64,000 nucleotides of DNA from Nocardioides marmoribigeumensis (GCF_031458325.1 NZ_JAVDYG010000001.1:1302001-1366000), one strand, 5' to 3'. Numbered from the stretch's first letter, positions 35,692 through 44,757 are shown. Made by a program: numbers and translations. Notes: generated by a model from the sequence alone, not told the origin.

Positions 35692-36435
35692 GTGCCCGAG
35701 GTCGACCTGATGTTCCCCAGAGCGTTCGTGGAGTTCGCCGACCCGGCCGACGCCGACCAGGTGTTCCGCTGCGACCTGACCTGGCTGACCTCCCGCTGGA
35801 CCTGCATCTTCGGCCGCGGCTGCCAGGGCATCTACGCCGACCGCCCCGACGACGGCTGCTGCACCCTCGGCGCCCACTTTTCCGACGAGGACGACGAGAA
35901 GCGGGTGGCCGCGCACGTCGAGGACCTCACCGACGAGGAGTGGCAGCGCCGCCGGTCCGGGCTCCGCAAGGGCTGGGTGGAGACCGACGAGGAGGGCGCC
36001 CGCAAGACCCGTGTGGTCAAGGGGGCCTGCATCTTCCTCAACGACCCCGACTTCCCCGGCGGTGGCGGCTGCGCCCTGCACGGGCTGGCGATCCGCAAGG
36101 GCATCCACTTCGTGGAGACCAAGCCCGACGTGTGCTGGCAGCTGCCGCTCCGACGTACCTATCGCACCGTCGAGCGGCCGGACGACACCTCCTACCTCGA
36201 GGTCAGCATCGGGGAGTACGACCGCCGCGGCTGGGGCCCGGGCGGCCACGACCTGGACTGGTACTGCTCGGGCAACACCGAGGCGCACATCGCCACCGAG
36301 CCGGTCTTCCGCTCCAGCGAGGCCGAGCTGGTCGCGCTCATGGGCCGCTCGGCGTACGACGTCCTGGTCGACCACTGCGAGGCGTTCCTCGCCGGCGGCC
36401 GTGCCGGGGCGCCGCACCCGGCGGACCCCGACTGA
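35692..36435 (+). CDS. Cysteine-rich conserved actinobacterial protein (Rv0495c-like)
   Basis: A 247-residue soluble protein with at least ten cysteines in conserved-looking settings: [55 protein letters not shown] and DHCEAF. The pattern recalls YkgJ-type metal or iron-sulfur cluster proteins, but I cannot assign a cofactor. It is divergent from Ppx, as Rv0495c and Rv0496 are in M. tuberculosis. Function unknown; the conserved synteny suggests a housekeeping role. Confidence 0.8.
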   Translation: MPEVDLMFPRAFVEFADPADADQVFRCDLTWLTSRWTCIFGRGCQGIYADRPDDGCCTLGAHFSDEDDEKRVAAHVEDLTDEEWQRRRSGLRKGWVETDEEGARKTRVVKGACIFLNDPDFPGGGGCALHGLAIRKGIHFVETKPDVCWQLPLRRTYRTVERPDDTSYLEVSIGEYDRRGWGPGGHDLDWYCSGNTEAHIATEPVFRSSEAELVALMGRSAYDVLVDHCEAFLAGGRAGAPHPADPD

Positions 36436-36444
36436 GGCCCCGCG

Positions 36445-38550
36445 TCAGTCCTGGGTCTTGAACTTCCTCGCGAGGTTGTCGGGCATCGGCTGGTAGCGCG
36501 CGAAGGTGCGGGTGAACGAGCCCGTGCCGTGGGTGCTGGACCGCAGGTCGACGGCGTAGCGGGTGATCTCGAGCTGGGGCACCTCGGCGTGCACGACGCT
36601 GCGCTCCTCGCCGACGGACTCCGAGCCGAGCACGTGGCCGCGGCGGCTGGAGAGATCGCTCATCACCGTGCCGACCAGCTCGTCGGGGACCGTGATCTCG
36701 ACCTGGTCGACCGGCTCGAGCAGCGTGATGCTCGTGGCGGCCGCGGCCTCGCGCAGGGCCAACGACCCGGCGGTCTGGAAGGCCATGTCGGAGGAGTCCA
36801 CGCTGTGCGCCTTGCCGTCGGTGAGGGTCACCCGGACGTCGACGACGGGGAACCCGGCCGCCACGCCCCTCTCCATCTGCGCGAGCACGCCCTTCTCGAC
36901 CGAGGGGATGAACTGGCGGGGCACCGCGCCGCCCACCACCTTGTCGACGAACTCGAACCCGCTGCCCTCCGGGAGCGGCTCCACGGTCACGTCGCACACG
37001 GCGTACTGCCCGTGGCCCCCGGACTGCTTCACGTGACGCCCGTGGCCCTCGGCCCGGCCGCCGAAGGTCTCGCGCAGCGCGACCTTGAGCTCGACCTGGT
37101 CGACGGCCGCACCGTGGCGGGTGGCCAGCCGGTCGACGACGACGTCGGCGTGCGCCTCGCCCAGGCACCAGAGCACGATCTGGTGGGTCTCGGGGTTGTG
37201 CTCGATGCGCAGCGTCGGGTCCTCCGCGGCCAGGCGCTGCAGGCCCTGCCCGAGCTTGTCCTCGTCGGCCTTGGCGTGCGCCTCGATCGCCAGCGGCAGC
37301 AGCGGCTCGGGCATCGACCAGGGGCGCAGCACCAGCGGGCAGTCCTTGTCGGACAGGGTGTCGCCGGTCTCGGCCCGGGTGAGCTTGGCGATCGCGCAGA
37401 TGTCGCCGGCGACGACCTGGTCCGCCGGCCGCTGGGTCGCACCGAGCGGCACCGACAGGGCCCCGACGCGCTCGTCCTCGTCGTGGTCCTCGTGGCCGCG
37501 CTCCTCCCCGAAGAAGGACGAGAAGTGCCCCGAGACGTGCACCGTCTGGTCGGGGCGCAGCGTGCCGGAGAAGACGCGCACCAGCGAGACCCGGCCGACG
37601 TAGGGGTCGGTCGTGGTCTTGACGATCTCCGCGACCAGCGGCCCGTCCGGGTCGCACGACATCACGGGTCCCTTGCCCCCGGCCGGCGTGAACACCTCGG
37701 GCAGCGGGTGCTCCAGCGGCGACGGGAAGCCCGCGACGACGAGGTCCAGCAGCTCGGTGGTGCCGACGCCGGACAGGGCGTCGACGGGTACGACGGGGTG
37801 GAACGAGCCGCGGGCCACCGCGCGCTCGAGGTCGGTGACCAGCGAGTCGCGGTCGACCTCCTCACCGGCGAGGTAGCGGTCCATCAGCCCCTCGTCCTCG
37901 GACTCCTCGATGACCGCCTCGATCAGGGCGCCGCGCTGGGCGTCGTGCTCGTGGTCGTCGGAGAGGAGACCGACCAGGCGCCCGCCCTCGAGCAGGTAGG
38001 CGGGGACGACCTTCTCGCCGAAGGCCTCGCGGGCCTGCTCCACCACCCCGGCGTAGTCGGCCCGGGCGTGGTCGAGCTTGGTGACGACCACGGCCCGCGG
38101 CATGCCGACCTCGGCGCACTCGCGCCACAGGGAGCGGGTCGGCTCGTCGACGCCCTCGTTGGCGGCGACGACGAACATCGCGGCGTCGGCGGCGCGGAGC
38201 CCGGCCCGCAGCTCGCCCACGAAGTCGGCGTAGCCCGGGGCGTCGAGCAGGTTGACCTTCACCCCGTCGTGCTCGAGCGGCGCGAGGGCCAGCCCGACCG
38301 ACCGCTGCTGCCGCTTCTCGGCCTCGTCGAAGTCCGAGACCGTCGTGCCGTCGACGGTCGTGCCTGCCCTGGACAGCACACCGGCCGAGACCAGGAGGGC
38401 CTCGACCAGTGTCGTCTTGCCGGATCCGGCGGGTCCGACCAGGACCACGTTGCGGATCGCCTGCGGGTCCCGGGCGACGGGGGCGGTGTCCGCCCCGGAG
38501 GCTCCTGGCCGCGCCTGGCTGCCTCTGCTGCCGGATGATCTGACCGACAT
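36445..38550 (-). CDS. EF-G-like translational GTPase (EF-G2 type)
   Basis: A 701-residue paralog of elongation factor G. The P-loop is GPAGSGKTT (39-47), whereas canonical EF-G reads AHIDAGKTT; G3 is DAPGYADF and G4 is TKLD. A basic, Ser/Gly-rich N-terminal tail precedes the GTPase, and domains II-V follow to the C-terminal NLARKFKTQD. In other species such proteins bind ribosomes but do not replace EF-G. The ATG follows GGAGG. It is monocistronic and convergent with the Rv0495c-like gene, nine bases apart. Confidence 0.88.
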   Translation of the reverse strand: MSVRSSGSRGSQARPGASGADTAPVARDPQAIRNVVLVGPAGSGKTTLVEALLVSAGVLSRAGTTVDGTTVSDFDEAEKRQQRSVGLALAPLEHDGVKVNLLDAPGYADFVGELRAGLRAADAAMFVVAANEGVDEPTRSLWRECAEVGMPRAVVVTKLDHARADYAGVVEQAREAFGEKVVPAYLLEGGRLVGLLSDDHEHDAQRGALIEAVIEESEDEGLMDRYLAGEEVDRDSLVTDLERAVARGSFHPVVPVDALSGVGTTELLDLVVAGFPSPLEHPLPEVFTPAGGKGPVMSCDPDGPLVAEIVKTTTDPYVGRVSLVRVFSGTLRPDQTVHVSGHFSSFFGEERGHEDHDEDERVGALSVPLGATQRPADQVVAGDICAIAKLTRAETGDTLSDKDCPLVLRPWSMPEPLLPLAIEAHAKADEDKLGQGLQRLAAEDPTLRIEHNPETHQIVLWCLGEAHADVVVDRLATRHGAAVDQVELKVALRETFGGRAEGHGRHVKQSGGHGQYAVCDVTVEPLPEGSGFEFVDKVVGGAVPRQFIPSVEKGVLAQMERGVAAGFPVVDVRVTLTDGKAHSVDSSDMAFQTAGSLALREAAAATSITLLEPVDQVEITVPDELVGTVMSDLSSRRGHVLGSESVGEERSVVHAEVPQLEITRYAVDLRSSTHGTGSFTRTFARYQPMPDNLARKFKTQD

Positions 38551-38639
38551 GGTCGCCTCCTCGCGCGGTCACACCGTGGGGCCGAGTCGCTGCTGCACCC
38601 CTGCCGGCCACTCAACTCCTCATTCCCCTGCTGCACAAG

Positions 38640-38653
38640 GGACCTGGAGGTCC
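38640..38653. promoter_or_regulatory. Palindrome GGACCT-GG-AGGTCC between EF-G2 and VOC genes
   Basis: A perfect 6-bp inverted repeat in the 187-base divergent intergenic region, 85 bases before the VOC ATG. It may be an operator; no regulator is suggested. Confidence 0.3.
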
Positions 38654-38737
38654 TCCGGGTCACGTCCGCGGCTCCCCCGGACCCCCCGTCCGGACCCCAG
38701 TGTCGGGCCGCCCACGGCGTCGGTTCACAATGCCTGC

Positions 38738-39376
38738 ATGCGTCTGGACCACCTCTCCTACGCCGCCGGCCCTGACGGCATGCGGGCCACCGCCGCACGC
38801 CTGTCGGACCTGCTCGGCGAGCCCTTCGTGGACGGTGGCATCCATCCGAGGTTCGGCACCCGCAACATGGTGCTGCCGCTGTGCCAGGGGACCTACCTCG
38901 AGATCGTCGAGGCCCTGGACCACCCCGCCTCCGACAAGGCCCCGTTCGGCCAGGCCGTCAAGGCCCGCTCCGAGCTCGGCGGCGGGTGGCTGGGCTGGGT
39001 GGTGGCCGTCGACGACCTGGCACCCGTCGAGACCCGGCTGGGTCGCGAGTCGGTGCCCGGCAACCGGTTCCGCCCCGACGGGCACGAGCTCAAGTGGCGC
39101 CAGATCGGGGTCAAGGGCCTGCAGGCCGACCCCCAGCTGCCGTTCTTCGTGCAGTGGCTGGGCGACGGGTCCGACCACCCCAGCCAGGGCGCGAGCTGCG
39201 AGGTGCACCTCACCGCCCTCGAGATCGCCGGCGACCCCAACCGCGTCAGCGAGTGGCTGGGCCGCCCGGTCGAGGGCCCGCTGGAGGACGTCAAGGTCGA
39301 CTGGGTCGGCCCCAACGGCCACCCGGGCCTGGTCGCCGCCCAGTTCTCCACGCCCGCCGGTGACGTCCGCATCTGA
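38738..39376 (+). CDS. VOC-superfamily (glyoxalase-like) protein
   Basis: A 212-residue protein of the glyoxalase-like type (DUF-type VOC): RLDHLSYAAGPDGMRATAAR at the start supplies the first metal His, LEIVEALDHP the first Glu region, and a second half with EVHLTALEIAGDP. The substrate is unknown. CACAAT ends six bases before the ATG, so the message may be leaderless. The same frame continues past its TGA stop, through a 10-base tandem repeat and into the methyltransferase gene. Confidence 0.82.
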   Translation: MRLDHLSYAAGPDGMRATAARLSDLLGEPFVDGGIHPRFGTRNMVLPLCQGTYLEIVEALDHPASDKAPFGQAVKARSELGGGWLGWVVAVDDLAPVETRLGRESVPGNRFRPDGHELKWRQIGVKGLQADPQLPFFVQWLGDGSDHPSQGASCEVHLTALEIAGDPNRVSEWLGRPVEGPLEDVKVDWVGPNGHPGLVAAQFSTPAGDVRI

Positions 39377-39417
39377 CAGACCCACAGAGACCCAGAGAGA
39401 CCCAGAGAGACCCTGAG
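39377..39417. repeat. 10-base tandem repeat (CCCAGAGAGA-type)
   Basis: About four units with period ten (CCCACAGAGA, then CCCAGAGAGA twice, then CCCTGAGCGG) follow directly after the VOC stop. A unit gain or loss would shift the reading frame into the methyltransferase, since ten is not a multiple of three. Confidence 0.8.
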
Positions 39418-39532
39418 CGGCCGCACTCCCCCGCGTCCCGGCCACCTGCCGGGCACGATCCCCTCGCCGAACATCTGGGACCACACGGCGACCTACGAGC
39501 TGGAGAACCACGCCTTCGACCCCGACGGCCAG

Positions 39533-40153
39533 GTGTGGGCCGCGATGGAGTCCGTGGCCGGGTGGTCCGGGCGGACCGTCCTCGACGTCGGGTGCGGCAC
39601 CGGCTTCCACCTGCCCCGGTTCGCGCGCTCGGCCGCCCGGGTGGTCGGCGTCGAGCCCCATCCCGACCTCGCCGCACTGGCGCGCCGTCGCGTCGCGGCC
39701 GTCGTACGCCGGGAGCCGGGGCTGGCGCCGGTCGACGTGCGCGTCGGGACGGCTCAGGACCTCCCGCTGCCGGACGCCTCGGTCGACGTCGCGCACGCCC
39801 GGTGGGCCTACTTCTTCGGACCGGGGTGCGAGCCGGGGCTGCGGGAGCTCGACCGGGTCGTGCGACGCGGCGGCACGGCGTACGTCCTCGACAACGACGG
39901 CACGCGCTCGACGTGGGGCGCCTGGTTCCGGCGCGGCTACCCGACGGTCGACCCCGACGCGGTGGAGCGGTTCTGGACGAGCCGGGGCTGGTCGCGGGTC
40001 CCGGTCCTGACCCGGTGGACGTTCGCCGACCGCGCCGAGCTGGAGGCGGTGGTGCGCATCGAGCTCGACCGGGAGACCGCGGAGGCCGTGCTCGCCGAGC
40101 ACCACGGGTGCGAGGTCGACTACGCGGTCAACCTCTGGTGGCGCGACTTCTGA
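39533..40153 (+). CDS. Class I SAM-dependent methyltransferase
   Basis: From the first standard start (GTG 39533) this is a 206-residue methyltransferase with motif I VLDVGCGTGFHL, acidic motif II VVGVEPHPD, and a post-I DLPLPDASVDVAHARW. The substrate is unknown. The frame upstream (from about 39458: PNIWDHTATYELENHAFDPD) looks like genuine family sequence, so the true N-terminus is probably 20-30 residues earlier. No ATG, GTG or TTG exists there; only CTG codons at 39413 and 39446. The start is therefore uncertain. Convergent with the LacI gene. Confidence 0.8.
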   Translation: MWAAMESVAGWSGRTVLDVGCGTGFHLPRFARSAARVVGVEPHPDLAALARRRVAAVVRREPGLAPVDVRVGTAQDLPLPDASVDVAHARWAYFFGPGCEPGLRELDRVVRRGGTAYVLDNDGTRSTWGAWFRRGYPTVDPDAVERFWTSRGWSRVPVLTRWTFADRAELEAVVRIELDRETAEAVLAEHHGCEVDYAVNLWWRDF

Positions 40154-40182
40154 CCGGTCGGGTCAGGCCGGGTCGGGTGGGG

Positions 40183-41208
40183 TCAGGTCGTGCCCCGCAC
40201 GACCAGCTCCGGGGACAGGATCACGTGGGGCTCGTCGCTGGTGCGCAGCTCGAGCCGGTCCTTGAGCAGCCGGACGACCTCGACGCCGATCTGCTCCAGC
40301 GGCTGGCGCAGCGACGTCAGCCCCGGCGTCACCAGCTGGGCGGCCAGCGAGTCGTCGAACCCGACGACGCCGACCCCTCCGGGTCCCGGGTGGATCCCCC
40401 GCTCGGCCAGGGCGTGCAGCGCCCCCATGGCGACGGTGTCGCTCACGCACAGCAGGGCGGTGGGGGCCTCGGCCCGGTCGAGGAGGTCGTGGGCCGCGCG
40501 GCGGCCGTAGTCGACGGTGTCCTCGCCGCGCAGCTCCCACCCCTCGGTCGGGAGCCCGCGCTCGGTCATGCGGGCCAGCCAGCCACCGCGGCGGTCCTCG
40601 CCGATGAAGGAGGTGTCCTGCCAGCCGACCCAGGCGATGCGGCGGTGGCCACGGTCGACGAGGTGGTCCACGGCGGCGGCGACGCCGGCGTGCCCGTCGA
40701 CGTCGACCCACGGGTGGGTGGCCGTCGGCTCGCCCCACGGGCGGCCGAACGCCACGAACGGCACCTGGTGCTGGTCGAGCCACGAGGCCGCCGGGTTGCC
40801 GCGGTAGGTGTCGGTGACCACGAAGGCGTCGACGGCCGCGGACTGCAGCAGGCCGTCGTAGCCGTCGAGCGGGTCGTTGACGTCCTCGGCGGTGAACAGC
40901 AGGACGTGCAGGTCGGCGGTGCGGCAGGTCTCGACCAGCGAGTGCAGGAAACGGTCCATCAGGCCGCTCGCGGTGCCCTCGAGGGCGGGCTCGACGCGCA
41001 GGCCCACCAGGTGGGAGGCGCGGGTGCGCAGGTTGCGGGCCGCGCGGTTGGGCCGGTAGCCGAGGGTCTCGATCGCCTCCTGCACGCGGGCCAGGGTGTC
41101 GGGGCGCAGCAGCTCGGGGCTGTTGAGCGCGTTGGAGACGGTCTGGCGTGAGACGCCGGCCGCCTCGGCGACGGTGGCGAGCGTCGCCACGGGACGCTGG
41201 CCGGCCAT
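40183..41208 (-). CDS. LacI-family transcriptional regulator
   Basis: A 341-residue regulator. The N-terminal HTH is ATLATVAEAAGVSRQTVSNA, with hinge ETLGYRPNRAARNLRT, followed by a periplasmic-binding-protein-like effector domain (HPWVDVDGHAGVAAA, GDTVDYGRR-type region, VGFDDSLAAQL). The ligand is probably a sugar, but no transport or catabolic genes adjoin it, so its targets lie elsewhere or it controls itself. The ATG follows GGAGG. A LacI-type half-symmetric site lies 56 bases upstream. Confidence 0.9.
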   Translation of the reverse strand: MAGQRPVATLATVAEAAGVSRQTVSNALNSPELLRPDTLARVQEAIETLGYRPNRAARNLRTRASHLVGLRVEPALEGTASGLMDRFLHSLVETCRTADLHVLLFTAEDVNDPLDGYDGLLQSAAVDAFVVTDTYRGNPAASWLDQHQVPFVAFGRPWGEPTATHPWVDVDGHAGVAAAVDHLVDRGHRRIAWVGWQDTSFIGEDRRGGWLARMTERGLPTEGWELRGEDTVDYGRRAAHDLLDRAEAPTALLCVSDTVAMGALHALAERGIHPGPGGVGVVGFDDSLAAQLVTPGLTSLRQPLEQIGVEVVRLLKDRLELRTSDEPHVILSPELVVRGTT

Positions 41209-41263
41209 GGCACCCTCCTCCACCCCTCGGCCGGGCCCCGTCGACGCAGGATCGAGCCGCCCG

Positions 41264-41276
41264 TTGATCGTTCCAA
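41264..41276. promoter_or_regulatory. Possible LacI-type operator
   Basis: TTGATCGTTCCAA has the central CG and TTG...CAA ends of LacI-family operators, but only part of the symmetry. It lies in the 172-base gap between the divergent LacI and radA genes. Confidence 0.35.
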
Positions 41277-41367
41277 TCGACTCCATCGTCCTGTCTCGAC
41301 GCGGCAGCCGTCAACCGCCCTGGGGGTGGGGGTGCGCGCCCCGCCGCGGTTTGTCGGAGCGCCGACC

Positions 41368-41373
41368 TAGGGT
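41368..41373 (+). promoter_or_regulatory. -10 box of leaderless radA
   Basis: TAGGGT ends seven bases before the radA ATG, so the message probably begins at the start codon. Confidence 0.5.
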
Positions 41374-41380
41374 GCGGGTC

Positions 41381-42808
41381 ATGGCGAAGGCGAGCAGGTC
41401 GGGTGAGCGGGCGGCCTACGTCTGCGCGGAGTGCGGCTGGGAAGCCGCCAAGTGGGTCGGCCGCTGCGGCGAGTGCCAGGCCTGGGGCAGCCTGACCGAG
41501 CGCGGGCCCGCGGGGCTCACCCCTGCCCGCCCGGTCTCGGCGCCCGCGATCCCCATCGGCCAGGTGCCGCGTGACGAGGCCCGGGCCCGCACCACCGGCG
41601 TGCCCGAGCTCGACCGCGTGCTCGGCGGCGGACTGGTCCCCGGCGTCGTCGTGCTGCTCGCCGGCGAGCCCGGGGTGGGCAAGTCCACCCTGCTCCTCGA
41701 GGTCGCCGCCCAGGTCGCCCGCGTGGGTGCGACCACCCTCTACGTCAGCGGCGAGGAGTCGGCCGCGCAGGTCCGGCTCCGCGCCGACCGCTGCGGCGGC
41801 ATCCACGACCGGCTCTTCCTGGCCGCCGAGACCCAGCTGGGCGCCCTCCTCGGCCACGTCCAGGAGGTCCGGCCCGACCTGCTGGTCGTCGACTCGGTCC
41901 AGACGATCTCGGCCGAGGACGTCGACGGCGTGCCGGGCGGCGTCACCCAGGTCAAGGAGGTCACCGCCGCCCTGGTCCGTCAGGCCAAGGCCCGTGGCAT
42001 CTCGACGCTGGTGGTGGGGCACGTGACCAAGGACGGCTCCATCGCCGGCCCGCGGGTGCTCGAGCACCTGGTCGACGTGGTCCTCCAGTTCGAGGGCGAG
42101 CGGTCCAGCAGCCTGCGCATGGTCCGGGCCACCAAGAACCGCTTCGGCCCGGTCGACGAGGTCGGTTGCTTCGCCCTGACCGCCGACGGCATCACCGCGG
42201 TGAGCGACCCGTCGGGGCTGTTCGTCTCCCGCCACCACCACCCCGTCCCGGGGTCCTGCATCACGGTGGCGCTCGAGGGCCGGCGCCCGCTGCCGATCGA
42301 GATCCAGGCGCTGGTGACCAGCGCCGCCGACCGGCCGCGGCGGGCCCAGACCGGGGTCGACCCCGGCCGCGCGGCGATGGTGCTCGCCGTGCTCGAGGCG
42401 CGGGCGCGCGTGCGCAGCAGCGACAGCGACGTGTTCGTCGCCACCGTCGGCGGGGCCCGGCTGCACGAGCCGGCCGGCGACCTGGCGATGGCCCTGGCCG
42501 TCGCCTCGGCCACGCGCGGCACGATCGTCCCGCCGCAGGTCGTGGCGCTCGGCGAGATCGGCCTGGCCGGCGAGCTGCGCCGGGTGCCCGATCTGCGTCC
42601 GCGGCTGATGGAGGCCGCGCGGCTCGGGTTCACCGTCGCGGTCGTCCCGCACCACAACGACGGCGGTCCCGGCACCTCCGGCCCGTTGGAGATCCCGGGC
42701 CTGCACGTCCACGGCGCCCCCGACCTGGCCGCGGCGCTGCAGGTGGTCGAGCAGGCCGGCACCTCCCGCGCTCCACGCGCCCCACGCACCGAGCTGCCCG
42801 ACTTCTGA
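41381..42808 (+). CDS. radA: RadA/Sms DNA repair protein
   Basis: RecA-like ATPase/helicase that processes recombination intermediates. The 475-residue product has an N-terminal zinc finger (C15, C18, C29, C32: VCAECGWEAAKWVGRCGEC), Walker A GEPGVGKST (95-103), the RadA-specific KNRFG at about 250, and a C-terminal Lon-protease-like domain (DPGRAAMVLAVLEARARVR). It is 80 bases upstream of disA, the pairing seen in many Gram-positive bacteria, where RadA and DisA interact at branched DNA. Confidence 0.95.
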   Translation: MAKASRSGERAAYVCAECGWEAAKWVGRCGECQAWGSLTERGPAGLTPARPVSAPAIPIGQVPRDEARARTTGVPELDRVLGGGLVPGVVVLLAGEPGVGKSTLLLEVAAQVARVGATTLYVSGEESAAQVRLRADRCGGIHDRLFLAAETQLGALLGHVQEVRPDLLVVDSVQTISAEDVDGVPGGVTQVKEVTAALVRQAKARGISTLVVGHVTKDGSIAGPRVLEHLVDVVLQFEGERSSSLRMVRATKNRFGPVDEVGCFALTADGITAVSDPSGLFVSRHHHPVPGSCITVALEGRRPLPIEIQALVTSAADRPRRAQTGVDPGRAAMVLAVLEARARVRSSDSDVFVATVGGARLHEPAGDLAMALAVASATRGTIVPPQVVALGEIGLAGELRRVPDLRPRLMEAARLGFTVAVVPHHNDGGPGTSGPLEIPGLHVHGAPDLAAALQVVEQAGTSRAPRAPRTELPDF

Positions 42809-42850
42809 GTCCGGGGGCTGCCGCAGACCCGCATGGAGCCGTCCGTCTCC

Positions 42851-42856
42851 TAGAGT
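42851..42856 (+). promoter_or_regulatory. -10 box of disA
   Basis: TAGAGT, 32 bases before the GTG, in the radA-disA gap. It would give disA its own leadered message with the GGAG ribosome binding site at about 42880. Confidence 0.45.
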
Positions 42857-42888
42857 TGGCCCACCGAACCTCGAGCCCAGGAGACCGT

Positions 42889-43974
42889 GTGGCCCCCGCC
42901 GACCGCCCCGCCGACACCGAGCGGCTGCGCGCGACCCTGGCCAGCGTCGCGCCCGGCACCTCCCTGCGCGACGGGCTCGAGCGCATCCTGCGCGGACGCA
43001 CCGGCGCGCTCATCGTGCTCGGCACCGACCGCACGGTCGACTCGATCTCGTCGGGCGGCTTCACCCTCGACGTGCCGTTCTCCTCCACCGGCCTGCGCGA
43101 GCTGGCCAAGATGGACGGCGCGATCATCGTCGACCGCGACATCACCCGCATCATGCGGGCCGCGGTGCACCTGATGCCCGACCAGTCGATCCACTCGGTC
43201 GAGACCGGCACCCGGCACCAGACCGCCGACCGCGTGGCCAAGATGACCGGGCTCCCCGTGGTCTCGGTGTCGCAGTCGATGCACATCATCGCGCTCTACG
43301 TCGGCGAGATCCGCTACGTCCTGGAGGACACCGGGTCGATCCTGTCCCGCGCCAACCAGGCCTTGGCCACCCTCGAGCGCTACAAGATGCGGCTCGACGA
43401 GGTGTCCACCACGCTCTCGGCCCTCGAGATCGAGGACCTGGTGACGGTGCGCGACGTCGCCGCCGTGGCCCAGCGCCTGGAGATGGTGACCCGGATCGCC
43501 AGCGAGATCGAGGACTACGTCCTCGAGCTCGGCACCGACGGCCGGCTGCTCTCCCTGCAGCTCGACGAGCTGGTCACCGGCGTCGACGCCGACCGGCAGC
43601 TCGTGGTGCGCGACTACCTCCCCACCGGCAAGCGGGCCCCCACCACCGACGACGCCCTGGCCGCGCTCGAGGCGCTCAGCCCCGCCGAGCTGGTGGACAT
43701 CAACGCCGTCGCCCGCTCCCTCGGCTTGGGCACCAACGAGCTGCTCGACAACCCGGTGTCACCTCGGGGCTACCGCCTCCTGGCCCGGGTCCCCCGTCTC
43801 CCCGGCACGGTCGTCGAGCGCCTGGTCGACCACTTCGGTGGGCTGCAGAAGCTCCTCGCGGCCAGCATCGACGACCTCCAGACCGTCGAAGGGGTCGGCG
43901 AGCTCCGGGCGCGCAGCGTGCGCGAGGGCCTGTCCCGGCTGGCCGAGTCGAGCATCCTCGAGCGCTACGTCTGA
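42889..43974 (+). CDS. disA: DisA, diadenylate cyclase / DNA integrity scanning protein
   Basis: Makes c-di-AMP from two ATP and scans DNA for branched structures. In 361 residues the DAC domain has DGA (76-78) and GTRHQTA (107-113; Gln replaces the Arg of the usual RHR). A coiled-coil linker follows (about 150-280), then a C-terminal helix-hairpin-helix (PRLPGTVVERLVDHFGGLQK). The GTG at 42889 follows AGGAGACC; GTG also occurs two bases earlier, out of frame. No c-di-AMP phosphodiesterase is in the window. Confidence 0.94.
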   Translation: MAPADRPADTERLRATLASVAPGTSLRDGLERILRGRTGALIVLGTDRTVDSISSGGFTLDVPFSSTGLRELAKMDGAIIVDRDITRIMRAAVHLMPDQSIHSVETGTRHQTADRVAKMTGLPVVSVSQSMHIIALYVGEIRYVLEDTGSILSRANQALATLERYKMRLDEVSTTLSALEIEDLVTVRDVAAVAQRLEMVTRIASEIEDYVLELGTDGRLLSLQLDELVTGVDADRQLVVRDYLPTGKRAPTTDDALAALEALSPAELVDINAVARSLGLGTNELLDNPVSPRGYRLLARVPRLPGTVVERLVDHFGGLQKLLAASIDDLQTVEGVGELRARSVREGLSRLAESSILERYV

Positions 43975-43992
43975 GCCGCCGCGCCCGGCCGG

Positions 43993-44757
43993 TCAGCGTG
44001 AGGTGGGGCTCGCGCTCGTCGACGGGCTCGCCGTCGGCGTCGGCGTGCGGGTGACGGTGGGCCGCACCGCCATGCCCAGCACGAACTCCGACGACGTGGC
44101 GCGGGAGCTGCCCACCGCGATCGCCTGGGCGGTGTAGTCGCCGGGGAACACCCAGTCGGTCAGGTCGGAGCACCGGTCGTCGGAGGTGCGGCCGTTCCAG
44201 AACACCTGGACCCGGCCGGGCTTGCCCGGACGGGCGACCACGGTGCGCTCGGGCACCGCGGCGGTGCAGTCCTGGGTGGTCCACAGCGGCTCGCTGCGCC
44301 GCGGGGTGAGGAGGCGGACGATCACCGACGCCGGCGAGACCTCGAAGGTGCAGGCCGGGCTCTCGATGCTCGTCACCTCGAGCACGATGCGCACCGGCTG
44401 GGCCACGTGGGCCTCCTTGACCACCGGGGTCACCAGGACGTCGGACGGGTCGCAGGAGCCCTGCGGAGCCACGTTGCCCTTGGGCCCCGTCGGCAGCACG
44501 GTCGGGGAGAGCGGTGCGGTCGGAGCCGTGGTCAGGCTCGGCGTCACGCTCGTGCCGCTGCCCGCGGTCACGGCGGCGCCGCCCCCGTCACCGCCGCCCA
44601 TGCTGAGCAACCGGGTGATCCCGAGGACCAGGAGCGCCGCGACCCCGAGGACGAGGGCCCGGCGGACCCAGTAGACGCGTCGCGGCAGCGGTCCGCGGCG
44701 CCGGGAGGGGGAGCTCGCGCTGCGGGCACGCGGGGAAGGGCGGTTCCGCTGGCTCAT
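43993..44757 (-). CDS. Membrane-anchored extracytoplasmic protein, unknown function
   Basis: A 254-residue protein: a basic cytoplasmic N-terminus rich in Arg/Ser, one membrane span (about 32-52, VRRALVLGVAALLVLGITRLL), a Ser/Thr/Pro linker, a beta-rich domain with paired cysteines (GSCDPSDV, SPACTFEV, TQDCTAAV, DDRCSDL) and a Thr/Pro/Ser tail typical of wall-spanning segments. I do not recognise the family. A TAGCCT -10 box ends eight bases before the ATG. It lies between the convergent disA and divergent mutY. Confidence 0.75.
   Translation of the reverse strand: MSQRNRPSPRARSASSPSRRRGPLPRRVYWVRRALVLGVAALLVLGITRLLSMGGGDGGGAAVTAGSGTSVTPSLTTAPTAPLSPTVLPTGPKGNVAPQGSCDPSDVLVTPVVKEAHVAQPVRIVLEVTSIESPACTFEVSPASVIVRLLTPRRSEPLWTTQDCTAAVPERTVVARPGKPGRVQVFWNGRTSDDRCSDLTDWVFPGDYTAQAIAVGSSRATSSEFVLGMAVRPTVTRTPTPTASPSTSASPTSR

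Noticed and set aside
38720-40160. A true VOC-methyltransferase fusion gene
   Set aside because: A TGA stop separates the two parts, and each domain is complete on its own. Readthrough is kept only as a hypothesis in the findings.
40154-40200. GGTC-rich direct repeats between the methyltransferase and LacI genes as a repeat element
   Set aside because: The units (GGTCGGGTCAGG and variants) are irregular, short and partly coding; they are too weak to call.
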